64,000 nucleotides of DNA from Phyto melanocephala (taxonomy: Eukaryota > Arthropoda > Insecta > Diptera > Rhinophoridae), in NCBI GenBank assembly GCA_941918925.1, contig OW799235.1, positions 34,833,201-34,897,200 on the forward strand. Direction: 5' to 3'. The position numbers and the translations under genes were made by a program. Position 1 is the stretch's first letter, and every line of letters starts with the position of its first letter. The notes under the pieces were generated by a model. That model had not been told where the DNA came from. It made no database searches and was given only the letters and a program-made list of their open reading frames with translations. This document shows, one piece after another, positions 1 through 11,889 of this stretch.

Positions 1-583
1 TTCCGATAGAACAAAGCTTTTGACCGAAAAGCAATGTTTGCAAAATTTCAGAATCGTACATCTAATTTTGTCAGTTTTATTAGGTTTTAAATTTTAAATA
101 TACCGAAAAACACACTGTGCGGTATAAATTTTCGTACATTTTGATCTATAACTCCTTTCTTAATGCATATTTTAAGCAAATTTCAGGTAAAGATATTATT
201 TTTACTCAGGAAATATATATTCGAAGTTTCATTCGAAGTTTTATTCGATGTTGGAAGGACACGATATTTTTGACCTACTCTTGTATTACGAGCTATAACT
301 CTCTTTCTAGTAGTCCGATTTAGCCCAATTTCAATACCAAACAGAATTTGTGTTTAATAAATATTCCTGCACAATTTGAGCCCCAAGCTTTTTTGGTCCG
401 ACCTCTATCGTGCTTTCAACAGACGGACAGATGGACGGACGGACATAGCCAGATTGTCATGAAATGAAACCCTGATTAAGAATATATATAGTTTATGGGG
501 TCTTAAATGGATATTTCGATGTGGTACAAACGGAATGGCAAAATGAATATACCCCCAACATTTTTTTGGTGGCGGGTATAAAA
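1..583 (+). repeat. mini-me-like dispersed repeat, large variant, truncated by window edge
   Basis: The end at about 565-583 reads GGTGGCGGGTATAAAA. Upstream are the ACGGACAGATGGACGGACGG tract (near 423-442), the TATATATAG tract and TTTATGGGGTC, in the same order as the copies at 41361-42551 and 62218-62922. These form a long variant that shares the 'ggtccgacct' block and the terminal GGGTATAAAA with the shorter copies in this window. Small ORFs inside have no coding character. The TA tract, short core and GTCY tract match the known layout of dipteran mini-me elements; the family assignment is inference. Confidence 0.6.
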
Positions 584-751
584 TATGTAGTTTATAATTA
601 ACCACTGTAGGAACTCATATAAAGTTTGATGCTATAAGTCCGCCTTAATAAATAAGCATTGATGAGATACATTGGCCAGCTCTTAAACGAATTCCACAAT
701 ATTGTCATATTTATATCTATTACAAGTAAATGTTGGTTTTTTTATTTAAAA

Positions 752-1398
752 CTAGCTAATATCCGGTGTGCTTCGCCACCCCAAATTTTAGTATTTAATT
801 CATATGGCAGGTGCCACGCCCACTATTGTTAATGCACCCATTTTTTCCATAAATGTTTATTTGAATATCAAAGTTGCTTTTGCAAAATTTTAGTATTCTA
901 ATCGATATCGTTTTCCAGATATACGAATTTTAGTATTTATTTCATATGGTAGGTGCCACGCCCACTATTAATAATGCACCCATTTCTTGCCTTAATGTTC
1001 ATTTGGGTGTCAAAGTTGCAAAGTTGCAAAATTTTACCACTCTAATCGATATCGTTTTCCAAATATACGAATTTTAGTATTTAATTCATGTGGCCACGCC
1101 TACTATTGCAAGTCTGCCCATTTTTTACCCAAATGTTCGTGTGGATGTCAAAGTTTACCGTACTTAATTTGAAGACTCTAGCTGCATTAGCTTTCGTGAT
1201 ATATAATATTTAATACTTATTCTTTAATAGGGCGTGGCACCCCGCCCACTTACAATTTCAAACCAAAGTATAGCGTATAGTTCCTTCCAGACATACGGAA
1301 AGATTCTTTGAAAATTTCAAGGAAATCGGTCCAGCCGTTTAACCGTCTATAAAGCACAAATAAACATACAAACACACATTGATTTTTATGTATATAGA
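752..1398 (-). mobile_element. Non-autonomous Helitron
   Basis: Read on the minus strand, the segment begins with TC followed by TATATACATAAAAATC (1398 downwards). It ends with a GGTG/CACC hairpin (765-780) a few bases before CTAG (752-755), followed by T. A 5' TC, a 3' hairpin and CTRR inserted between A and T are the Helitron signature. The interior has three diverged tandem blocks, each containing 'ccacgcc' and 'tagtatttaattcat', and no ORF. There is no Rep or helicase, so it is non-autonomous. Confidence 0.65.
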
Positions 1399-1554
1399 TA
1401 AAAATTATATTTTAAACAATAATGTTTCACTATTATTATATTTAACTTAATATTCACTTATGCATGTCTTATTTACAATTAAGCACTACTTACTGTAGCT
1501 CCTTATATTTATACTATATCAGATCGAGAATTTTTCAAACAATGTAAATTCTAG
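1399..1554. other. AT-rich spacer
   Basis: No coding signal or repeat structure was seen between the Helitron and the next dispersed repeat. Confidence 0.5.
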
Positions 1555-2512
1555 ACATGTAAGAGTGCTATATTCGGCCGTGCCGAATCTGATATTACCC
1601 TTTACCATCATGTACATAGGTATAATCCCACATCGAAGCTTAACCTATATTTCATGTTATACGCCATTTTTCCTTAATTTTTCCGACGCCATGCTTGATT
1701 TTGAATTTTTACGTAGTTTACTGTATTCTACTAGTCAATCCCATTAATTTGATACACATATTGATGGGGTTAAAAAAATTTGATCCGCCATCTTATTATA
1801 TAATTTAAAGCGTTTTAAAGTTTTTTATTTTAGAAGATGGATATTATTTTTTTTTTTTTTGAGTCAAGCCCTTTTTTGATATCAATATTGACCCATGTAT
1901 AAATTTATTGTCCGCCATTTTGTAGTGGCGGCCAACATGAATTTTAATTTTTTTATAGTGCTTATATTGCGCTAGTCCTTTCAGATGATACCAATATTCT
2001 CGGTTGTCTAGAAGCTTCGTTTGTAAATTTTTTGAATATATATTTTTACAAAAAATTTTGCCTATAGCTTTACCGATTAGAGCCCGCCTTTTCCAAAATT
2101 TTTCACGAATATCTCTAGAGGCATATTTTATTTACAAATATTAGCAAAGGTACCTATAAATTATTCTATGGCTGAAAAATTTTAATTTTGGTGGTAAAAA
2201 ATATGGGAAAAAACAGAGGCAGTCGTGTTTATTTGCTCATAACTCTGAAAGTTATGTGGCGATTGTGCTTAATTTCAATAGCGATTCATTCCCGGATATA
2301 TCCAAAAGATTGATATCATTCTTAGGAACATATACATAGTTGCTTCTAAAAGTTGACACACACGGACAGACGGTCAGGGCTTAATCGACTCTTCTACTCA
2401 TAAGCTTTCAGAAAATATATACTGTATGGGGTTGGAAATAAAAATTTTAGAAATTAAATATGAAATAACTAAGCTATATATACCCATGCGCACCACAGGT
2501 GAAGGGTATAAA
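1555..2512 (+). repeat. mini-me-like dispersed repeat, near full length
   Basis: It starts with GTAAGAGTGCTATA and the perfect inverted repeat TTCGGCCGTGCCGAA, and ends GTGAAGGGTATAAAA. Near the right end are GGACAGACGG, a short core ending in AAGCTTTCAG and a TATATACTGTATGG tract. The same order recurs in about a dozen copies across the window on both strands. It contains several 'gatttgatacccatattgatgggg' type internal blocks but no conserved ORF. Confidence 0.65.
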
Positions 2513-2702
2513 AAATCATTTTAAAAACATCCTAAAAGTATGCTACAAAGTGTTCAATTGTTTAAAATTTCAAGGTTGTCAAAGTTGTAAAATAAAATCG
2601 GAATTAGACTAAAGTAAATTACCTACATATTAATAGGAAATAAAATGTTAATTAAATTAATGTATACTAAACTTTGAAAATTAAAAACTAACTTCCGTAT
2701 TC

Positions 2703-2745
2703 TTTTTAGGTTTAGTTAAGGCTTATTTGACAGATGTTGTATATT
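2703..2745 (+). repeat. Relic of fold-back MITE (one arm)
   Basis: The block GGCTTATTTGACAGATGTTG, preceded by 'aggtttagttaa', matches the left arm of the complete fold-back element at 39133-39253. Only one arm remains here. Confidence 0.5.
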
Positions 2746-2782
2746 TAAAAAATTTTTATATATTAAAAAAATATATTTTTTT

Positions 2783-3168
2783 TCAAATAGTTTTTGCCTA
2801 TAACTTTGCCGATTGGAGAAAAAATTGTCCAACATTTCTCATGAATAACTAAAAACAAAAAAACATAGGCAGTTGGGTTTATTTGCTGATATCTCAAATA
2901 GTTATAAAAGGATTATGCTGATTTCCAATACCAATCTGCTATCGAATATCTCTGATATTTTTATGCCCTACATGGGTCTTTGGGGAGCTTCAAAAAGTTG
3001 GTTTCAACATACACACGGACAAACAGACGAATTTTGCCTTATCACAAGCCCTATTCACAAGCTTCAAAGAAATATATACTTTATGGGGTCGGAAATCAAT
3101 ATTGTAGAAATTTCACACGGAATGACAAACCAACCTACCTTTTACACTGTCGTGTGATGGGTTTAAAA
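2783..3168 (+). repeat. mini-me-like repeat, 5'-truncated
   Basis: It carries the internal and right-end blocks of the family (ACACACGGACAAACAGACG, AAGCTTCAAAGAAATATATA, TTATGGGGTCGG, then 'gatgggtttaaaa'). The TTCGGC hairpin end is missing. The ORFs here are within the repeat and are not genes. Confidence 0.55.
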
Positions 3169-3188
3169 ATGCTCAGTAGGGTTTGCTA

Positions 3189-3912
3189 GTTAAAAGCCAT
3201 GACTGACTATCCTACAAAGTCGTGCGATTATGTCAAATAAAAATCTGATAGTTTTCTGTCCTACATAAAAAAATCGCAACAAAATGTGTTATTGGATGCC
3301 ACACTGTCATACTTGCTCAGAAAAAGCAACTCTGATCGCACAGAAACTACTATTTTATGAAAATTTCCAAAGGCCCCTTTCGCATTAGGCAACTATAGTT
3401 GCGCAATTCTTGTGTTTGTTGGTGTGAGAGGAAAGGTCGGTGTAAAGGGGAAAGAGTTGCCGAGATTTGAGTACAGACTTTCTTGTACTTGGCAATTCTG
3501 CTTTAGCTGTCATTCTTGTCTTGGAATATTTATTTGTTTTTGACATTGTCTTTTATTTTTTCTTCGGTGTGTTGTGTAATTTTGTGTTTGTGAAAATTTT
3601 ATTTGTTTATAAGTGTATCAAATATTTAAAAATGATGAGAAGTTGGAAAAAACTGGAAGAAATTGAGCAACCAAGTTGCTCAATGTGAACATAAAAGCAA
3701 GTTCAAAAGAAAATAAATAAAAATTAAAATTATACTTGCGCAATTATAGTTGCCTAATGCGAAAGGGGCCAAAGATTATCAAATCGGACACACTTGTCAA
3801 AAAATCTGTCACACATGTGTACTTTGTGTCCACACTATCACACTTTCTGAACACACATACAATTTTTGACATATCGAACGACTAAATCTGATAGTCAGTC
3901 ATGGCCTTAACC
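3189..3912. mobile_element. Non-autonomous terminal-inverted-repeat element (outer)
   Basis: The left end GTTAAAAGCCATGACTGACT (from 3189) is matched in inverted orientation by 'atctgatagtcagtcatggccttaacc' at about 3885-3912. The terminal match is around 25-30 bp with a few mismatches. The middle is interrupted by a second element at 3372-3770. No transposase ORF is present and the superfamily is unknown. Confidence 0.6.
3372..3770. mobile_element. Non-autonomous TIR element nested in 3189-3912
   Basis: The terminal inverted repeats are about 33 bp and nearly perfect: GGCCCCTTTCGCATTAGGCA at 3372 onward, and its complement ending GCGAAAGGGGCC at 3770. The 73-codon ORF inside (3467-3688) is hydrophobic, lacks similarity I can name and looks incidental. 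The element sits inside another inverted-repeat element, so it is the younger insertion. Confidence 0.7.
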
Positions 3913-6419
3913 AATAATAGACTAACAAACGAACATCGACGGCATCATTACACCATACTTCCAATCGCATCGTTACATTTAAAGCATGAATTAAACGTAA
4001 CGTAACCATAATCAATTAAAGTTTTATTTTTTGTGGCAATATGGTTATGGCATCTGAAGAATTGGATTTGCTTGACAATAGGTTTCAACAAGACGGTAAC
4101 AAATGCACACGACACGAGTTTCCATGAACCTATATGAGATTGGTGAGCAATTAATCTCAGGTTTTCTAGCAGTCAGTTTGCCGCAAAAATCAACAAGAGT
4201 TTGTTTTGTAGGAATACGTGGTCTCTTATGCGCAGTGAAATGCTGAAAAAGTATGCTGAACTTTGAGCTTTACTTTAAATAATCTTTAAAAAAGTAAATG
4301 GTCATTAATCGCCCAAGTAAATGTTTAATTCAATTTTGCAAATTTTCTGTTTTTAACTTTTGAAGCCCAAACGGTTTCAAAGATCACCCAAAAATATAAT
4401 TTTTTGTACCTTGATGTAGTAAGAAACAAATAACAGTATCGATTTTTTTAAGTAAGTTTGGATACCTCGGAAGACTTATGGTAAAAAAAAAAAATAAAGA
4501 TGACAAGAAAATTACAATATCTGAATATAATACTGGTTGCAATGCTTTGTCTTAAATTTCGGAATTTCGGTTAAAACACATGGATATTAAAAACAGTCTT
4601 AAATTAGATTATGAATTAAAAAGTTACCTAAGTACATAAGTATATATATTTATCTATCAGTGTGCACATTTTCTCAAAACTATTTTTGCAACATCAATAT
4701 GTTCCTTTTGTGTGCTTATATTCTATACAGTTCTGAACGGAGTAGGATTAAATATTTTTTTTTAATTTATGAATACTAAGTAAATCGGGAACCTGTAATC
4801 AACAGATTTAATAATATGTGATTGACTATTATGATGAAACATAATTAATTCTTATTAATACATTTTTAATTTTTGTAATAAGCTGAATTTATAATTGATT
4901 CTGCAATTTTACTATTTTTAAAATGAATTGGTATCTGGAGAAAGAAAAACAGAAATTTTAAAAATCACTTATAACACTCTTAAAAACGAATGTGTTGAAA
5001 ACACTATGTAACGAATGTATGTGAAACAAATAAAAAATTTAACGAAAAAACAACAGAAAAAATACTTTTAACTCAACGAAGAGCCGCCATTTATTGAATT
5101 TTGCAGTGTTCGAATGAACGTACGTGAAAAACTTGTATACGTTGGTACGGTACACACATTTTCCTCCAATAATTGGGAAAAAATGTGAGTAAAATATTTA
5201 AAATCATAAAAATGAATTTAAAACTAATAAATTAAAAACAATTGAAGTAAATAAAAAAATAAAGGTGAAAAATTGAAGGATTAATTAATTATAATGTAAG
5301 TTAATGTAAATGTGTGTTGGTGTGTTGGACAAAATGGTATTTAAAAGGTGTTGTGAAAAAAGAAAAATAATAGTGATAAAATTCGTTTGGGTCATTGGAA
5401 AGAAGAGGGCAACTAATAGAAATGAAATCAAATATATGTAACAAATACATACATATTTATCTTAATAGAATTTAATATATGTATATATAGACGGATATAA
5501 ATGAGGAGACAAAATTACAGATTTTTGTTTTAATTAATTTTTAAAACTATTGAAATGTTCTAAATAGAAGTAATATTTTTTTTCTTTAAATAATATAGTT
5601 CTCCATGTACAAGATATGTTTAAATTTCGTGCATTTTCCAGTTTAGGTGCAAAAAAGTAATTTACTTAATTAAAATAGAAAGTTAATTCTGATTTCCTTG
5701 AAAATAGAACTCGTATTTATTTTAAACGTACACATTCAATTAAGCCCTGTAAAATTCTATATAAAAATTTTGTATATTGGTGTCTACACTCAATTATATA
5801 CAGATATAATAGGTATATACATATATACAAAACAATCGTAATGTATAAGTAAATAGGTATATTGTTATTCCTATTTACATTTGATTTTGTGTTTGCTCGC
5901 AATATAGTTGTTTGTTAAAGAAACACGATTATCTTAAAGGGGGGACACACAATTATAGGCATTAGCAGCAGACCATAAGAACTGGCTGCCTTGCTTTATA
6001 TATATAGAAAAACAAAACGGCCAAATACGAATAAAGATATTAAAGCATAACTCGGAAATATATATATATGAAGTTTTATATTGTTTTTGTTTTCATTTCC
6101 ATTCTTTATTCCTATGCTTCTTAATATTCCTACAAGTATGGCATCTTAGTAAAAAAGAATAAAACAAAAATGTGAAAAAGTTAGGTTAAAATACAACTCT
6201 GTATGTCAAAAGTATTTTGTGTATGCAATAGAATAAGAGGAAAAAAGGAAACTACAAGTTACTACTTCCACTAAATAGATCTCTAGATTATTTTATACCT
6301 TTGTCGCGCCAACTATATTTTCTTCCTGATTGTAAATATAATTATCCAATATATATAGCGAATTTAAGTGGAGAAAAATTAACATTAAATAATAAATCAA
6401 AAACAGTAAAAGAATTGCT
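3913..6419. other. AT-rich non-coding region
   Basis: No gene was found. A mariner-like scrap lies at 4080-4125. A small GC-richer patch at 5090-5190 ends in a donor-like ATGTGAGTAAA (about 5184) and could be an untranslated first exon, but nothing else supports it. Small ORFs (such as 5717-5902, minus) are AT-rich chance frames. Confidence 0.5.
4080..4125 (+). mobile_element. Mariner-type transposase scrap
   Basis: GGTTTCAACAAGACGGTAAC followed by 'aaatgcacacgacac' resembles the codons for the FQQDG..CHTAR block around the second catalytic Asp in the DD41D elements at 13447 and 15837. Only this block is recognisable. Confidence 0.3.
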
Positions 6420-6633
6420 TTTGTGTAAATAATAGATTTCAAAAACTGAAAAACTATTTTAAAGCCGAAAGTGTTAAGTGAAAAAGAAACAAAAAATACA
6501 ATAAATTGTACACAATTACGTCTTAATTTGTGAGCGAGTTGTTTTTTTTATTTGAAAATATATTAACTGATTAGCAAATATAATTTGCTGTAAAGTAATC
6601 AAATGGCAAAAAATAACATCAAAACAAACAATG
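6420..6633 (+). other. Candidate upstream exon with start codon
   Basis: The ATG at 6603 opens a short frame, MAKNNIKTNN, that runs into the strong donor G|GTAAGTTG (GT at 6634). It ends in phase 1. A plausible acceptor before the upSET start (AG at 24647-24648) would continue the frame as E-I-M-P-L-P, so this could be the true first coding exon of upSET, or of a transcript using the 23613 leader exon. Inference only; the transcription start is not visible. Confidence 0.3.
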
Positions 6634-8744
6634 GTAAGTTGATTTTTTTTACTATAACTATTGGTGATTTTAAAGTTTTTAAAAGAAAGTAATTTTGTTA
6701 ATTCATTATTAAGATTTGTGAACTACAATATCGATTATATATTAAATAAAGAATAAACTATCGTATTTTGTCTTTTCCAATTTGAGTTGTCAAAGTTCAG
6801 ACCGCCATATTGAATAAAAATATCAATGCTTCTTCTTTTTAAATTTATAGTGTAGGAAATTTAAATTGGATAAAATGCTTAAGAATGCAAATGAAATAAT
6901 TGATTTTCTCAATTTGCGTTTTTATATGATTTTAATATTTATTTAAAGAAAATTATAATTGAAAACATTGCGAAATACTACGTTTTAAGTCAAATAATCC
7001 ATCTCTTTCATTTCTTTGTACTGTACATATCAGTTCTCTCTTTCTAAAATTTGTTCAATATGTCTTACTGAATTTTAAAAAATGGCGTCTTATAAATGAA
7101 TAAATATGTATTGTTAACGCGTGTCTAGCGATTTATAAAAAAATCGATAATGGTAGTGTTTCATAAACTAAATATATTAAATTTAATTATTTGCCGTTCA
7201 TATATTATTTATAAACAAATGTTCCATTTAATTTGGAACATATTGTTTTACTAAGTATGGTAACTCAACCTTATTTCTTTCGTTAGCTATGCACTTGCAC
7301 AAGATTGCACGAACATGTATGTATTTATTAACGTGCTTACAGTTTTTTTGTGACTTGCGCACTGTTGTATTTTTGCAAATTGTATTTTCTACTTTTTATA
7401 ATCAAAACAACTTAAAAATAAAATTTATATTTTTTATGAAATAAATAAATGTTATATACATACAATATAAAAAATGGCATGAGTCATAACAAATTAAGGA
7501 TTTTTGTCATAAATCTTTCACCGTATAAATGCAGACAAAACATTTTTACCTACATATATGTATGTAAATGCATTACTTTTAGTAGTTATTTTTCTACGAT
7601 ACATACGATTACAATTAATATTTTTTCCTTATGTTTAATTGTACCTGAATAAATTTTTTAATAAAAAAATGTTAAATTCTTATTGTTAATAGGTATATGG
7701 ATTTTTCTTTTTTAATTGTTGGTAGGTATATGTATTTTTCTTTTTTATTTGTTTCTTCTTCGAATCTATGGTAGAAATCAGTGTTCGGTATTTATATACC
7801 TACTAGACGTTCAGAAAAAGCTTATTTTATATAGTTGTCTCTTTTTAACATGAGGTCTATTTAAGGTTTTTGATTATAATTGTTTATGAAATTATATCGT
7901 TCTCTTTCTTTGTAAAAAAAGAATAAAATAATAAGCTTTTTATTAATTTGAATAGTTCTTTTTCACCTATTGGATTTTCTTTTGAATCGAAAGCAAAAGT
8001 TGTAAAACTGGTTACTTTTTGTTTTTTAATGCATTAAATTTTTTTCGTTTATGAGATGCCACACCAATTTAGAGCTTGACGTTGTGCTGGGACTTTAATT
8101 TGTTAAATATTTATACATCAATTTGTATATTATTATAAATAATAAAAGTAGCTTATGCTAAGGTTTTAAACTTAAATATAGTTTACAAACCCACCTCCGC
8201 ATCGAAAAAATACATACATACCAACATATGTAGGTCGTTAGTAGACTTAAAAACAAATTAATTTAATTTTTTTTTGTTATTTACGAATATACCTTTATAG
8301 GTACATACATTTTGTCACAAGTGGAGTTTGTATTTTTTACGAAATTGGTTTTTAGTTATTTCAATACATATCACACAAATACATTCACACAAAATAATAA
8401 TATCAATATCACATTATAAAAATGTAAAGGGTTGTACCTACATACATTAACCATACTAATTTTGAAAACTAAATTTATTTTTGTTTTGTGCTTGCACCTT
8501 CATATGAAAATAAACTTTTAAATGTCAAAAAACAGAGAAACTTTAGCGAAGCTACTGTTTTGTTTTACCTAAAAACAGTTTACAGATTAGAGTTTTTTCC
8601 AATTTGTAGTAGATTTTCATTTCGAACTAAACATATCCGGCATAACCTGGAGTAGACAAATGTGCGAATACGCATAATCAAATGTTGTAAACCATAATAT
8701 GTACATATACTTAAAAAAATTTTCAATAAATTTTAGTAAAATTA
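6634..8744. other. AT-rich non-coding region, possibly intronic
   Basis: No coding sequence or mobile element was recognised. It contains many TACATA and TAGGTA runs, and a short hairpin TGTTCCATTTAATTTGGAAC near 7219. If 6420-6633 is an upSET exon this is the start of a very long first intron. Confidence 0.4.
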
Positions 8745-8749
8745 TCCGG

Positions 8750-8940
8750 TATTACACCTCGGTAGACTGCTGGTAGTATGCTGGTCTGCTAGTCTTAGGG
8801 TCGTGGGTTTGATTTCCGACTGGTCTTTTTTCTTTCTATTCTTTTCTATTCAGGTATCACAAAGGTATCAATATAAAGGACCCAAGTAAGCTGTGCACAT
8901 CAGCTGTCTGTTCTACCTACCTACATTTATTACAGTTTTA
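8750..8940 (+). mobile_element. tRNA-derived SINE
   Basis: The first ~75 bases resemble a tRNA gene with a B-box-like GTGGGTTTGATTTCC (8804-8818). They are followed by a non-tRNA body with CTATTCAGGTATCACAAAGG and GACCCAAGTAAGCTGTG. A second copy with the same head and body lies at 56935-57120 on the minus strand, which shows it is a dispersed family. The B box has diverged (TTTGATTTCC instead of TTCGATTCC), so this copy is probably dead. Confidence 0.65.
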
Positions 8941-9714
8941 CAGTTTATAAAACAATGCCAAAAAACATTTCCCTACATTCCGCTCTTTTTTGTTTGAATA
9001 AAACTCGATATTACCTAATAGATCCTAGGTACTCCGTTTTCACTAATAGCATTTAATTGCTTTTTTTTCATTCTTCTATTAAAGGGAACACAATGAACCA
9101 TGCTGGTCTCCGAGTGATGGTATTGGAGGTATCTTTTGCTTCTTGCGCCCTATTTTTAATAGCTATGTACCTACCTAATAGGCTTTAAATTATTTGGTCA
9201 GGATAATATATTTTATCCAGTCCTAATCATGTTTCTTTATTCTAAATATACAATAAAATATGTATTGAAAAATATGGTAGCATTTTATTACAACTACATA
9301 AGTAAAAATGTATTTATCATGTACAGTTGGATACATATATATTTTTTTTTAAATTATTAAAAAAGGGGATTTATACAAAAAAAAAGTGTCACCAAAAAGG
9401 GGATTTTTTTTAAAGGAGCACCTCTTTGAAAATCTAAATAAGTAGGTACAAAAGTAATATCAGGAATATATTAATATAATATATATTATATGTTAATATA
9501 ATAATATATATTAGTTATATATTATATTATAAGTATTTTGTTGGTAGATAATTTCACCTTGTATTACATAATGTATATAAAAACAGTACATACCTATATT
9601 AAGGATAGAAATTTTAACAAAATGAAAATCCTACAAAATTATCTTCAGGCCAAAAAACTGTGATAGGGAAATTCTCAGCTTTTTTAAAACAACCTTTTTT
9701 AGTTTTATACGGTA
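8941..9714. other. AT-rich non-coding region
   Basis: No gene. It includes an AT-only palindromic tract near 9465-9530 built from 'atattaatataatatata' units, and two copies of AAAAAGGGGATTT (9360-9410). Confidence 0.5.
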
Positions 9715-10150
9715 CTAGCAGAACCCGGACCGCTCTGCTGGCCCAAACAATTTTTTTTTGAATTATATTCATTACATATAAGGGTATCACTCAACCTTTT
9801 CCGACTTTCTAGTTCCAATTAGAAAACCTAATCTCAATTTACACATAAGACATTACGAGACATGGTTTAATAACCTTTCAAGTGATAATATAAAATCGTA
9901 ATATTAAAATTGATGGAATTTTGTTGATATTTGCATTGAAATATGTACATATGTATATATGAAAATCTAAATGCCATATCTCCGGAACTACTGAGCCGAT
10001 TTCGTGCACATAAACCATCTACCATCCCCAACGTACCCTAAAATGAAGCTGCTTATTATCCTTTGGAGTGCTTTTTGCCTTTAGTTATTTTAATATGATA
10101 GTAAATACAGGAACTACTTAAAAAACACAACAGTTACAAAAAAATTAAAA
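9715..10150 (-). mobile_element. Helitron 3' end fragment
   Basis: Read on the minus strand, a hairpin AGCAGA(N11)TCTGCT leads into CTAG (9715-9718) followed by T, as at Helitron 3' termini. The sequence further in contains 'ctgagccgatttcgtgcac', typical of the conserved non-coding part of insect Helitrons. The 5' TC end was not found; the copy is cut short before the repeat at 10163. Confidence 0.45.
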
Positions 10151-10162
10151 TAAATTAAAACA

Positions 10163-11010
10163 AGTAAGAGTGTTATATTCGGCCGTGCCGAATCTGATAA
10201 TACCCTTTACCATCATGTATATAGGTAAAATCTCACATCGTATCTTAACCTATATTTCATGTTGTACGCCATTTTTCCTGATTATTTCCAACGCCATCTT
10301 TGATTTTTTACCCATATTGATTTGATACCCATATAGATGGGGTTAAGAAAATTTTTTCCGCCATTTTGTTTTAGACGCCATCTTGGATTTTACATTTTAG
10401 AATAATTTACTGTATTCTACTGGTCAAACCCTTTAATTTGATACCAATATTGAGGGGGTTCAAGAAATTACAGTTTAAAATACCAGATTTAGCTCTTATA
10501 TTTATATATATTGTCCGCCATTTTGTAGTGGCGGCCAACATAGTTTTTTATGGTGCTTTTATTGTGCTAGTCAAGTGCTTTCAGATGATACCAATATTGT
10601 CTCTCTCGGTTGTCTAGAAGCTGAAAAAAAATGATTTTCGTTTGTAAATTTTTAGAATATATATTTAAAAAAATTTTTTTTTGCCTATAACTTTACCGCT
10701 AAGAACCCGATTTATCCAAAATTTTACACGAATATCTCTAGAGACATGTTATATCTAAAAATTTGCTACCTATAAATTATTCTATGGCTGAACAATTTTA
10801 ATTTTGGTTGTAAAAATATAGGAAAAAACAGAGGCAGTCGTGTTTATTTGCTCATATCTCAAAAAGTTATCGGGCGATTGTGCTGAATTTCAATAGCGAT
10901 TCATTCCCGGATATTTCCAAAAGATTGATACCGTACACAGATCTTAGGAACATATGGTTGCTTCTAAAAGTTGATTTCAACCAACACACGGACAGACGGT
11001 CAGGGCTTAA
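10163..11010 (+). repeat. mini-me-like repeat, right end missing
   Basis: It starts AAGTAAGAGTGTTATATTCG plus the GCCGTGCCGAATCTG half-hairpin and shares internal blocks with 1555-2512. It stops after GACGGTCAGGGCTTAA, so the TTATGGGGTC and GGGTATAAAA end is lost. Confidence 0.6.
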
Positions 11011-11185
11011 AAAGGGTATTCGAAAAAAATAAAAGAGTAACGAGACCAAATAAACGTCATAAAATACCCGAAAAGCGTGAAAATGGCAACACAGCTGCCC
11101 GTTTTGCATTGTGTAAATTGTGTCGAAGTATTGTATTTAAGATTGTATTTTTTTAAATTATGTAGGCAAATTAGTATATTTTTAT

Positions 11186-11889
11186 TATACCCTTCACCTG
11201 TGGTGCACAAGGGTATATATAGCTTTGTCATTCCGTTTGTAATTTCTACAATTTTCATTTCCGACCCCATAAAGTATATATTTTCTGAAAGCTTATGAAT
11301 AGAGGAGTCGATTAAGCCGTGACCGTCTGTCCGTCTATCCGTCTGCCCGTCTGTCCGTGTGTTGGTTGAAATCAACTTTTAGAAGCAACTATATGTTCCT
11401 CAGTTCTGTATATGGTATCAATCTCTTGGAAATATCCAGGAATGAATCGCTATTGAAATTCAACACAATCGCCCCATAACTTTCTGAGATATGAGCAAAA
11501 AACCACGACCACCTCGTTTTTTTCACAATTACAACAACAACATACATACATAGATACATGTAAAAAACAAACCAAACAAAAAAAATTAAAAAAAAAAATA
11601 TTAAAAATAAGAAAAAAATAATAAAAAAAAACTACAAAAAAAAAATTAAAAAAAAAATTTAAAGAAAATATAAAAAAAAATAATAAAATATAAATAATAT
11701 ATTAAATAAAATAAAATAAAATTTTTTTGGCTCAGCTGGGATTCGATGCCATATTTATTCTAACGTGTACGTATGCACGTATTTTATATGGGATGAATGG
11801 TGATACAAACAATTGTTATTGCATGACTGCACGTTGTGAAGGGTATATAAGATTCGGCACGGCCGAATATAGCACTGTTACTTGTTTTT
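11186..11889 (-). repeat. mini-me-like repeat, complete
   Basis: In minus orientation it runs from TACCCTTCACCTGTGGTGCA (about 11188) to TTCGGCACGGCCGAA (11852-11866) and TACTTGTTTTT. Between lie CCCCATAAAGTATATATTTT, then a run of GTCY units (CGTCTGTCCGTC, 11325-11360), then a long A/T-only spacer (about 11565-11730). The TA tract, core and GTCY tract are especially clear here. Confidence 0.65.

Noticed and set aside
3467..3688. 73-codon hydrophobic frame as a small membrane protein
   Set aside because: It lies wholly inside a short TIR element and no similarity can be named.
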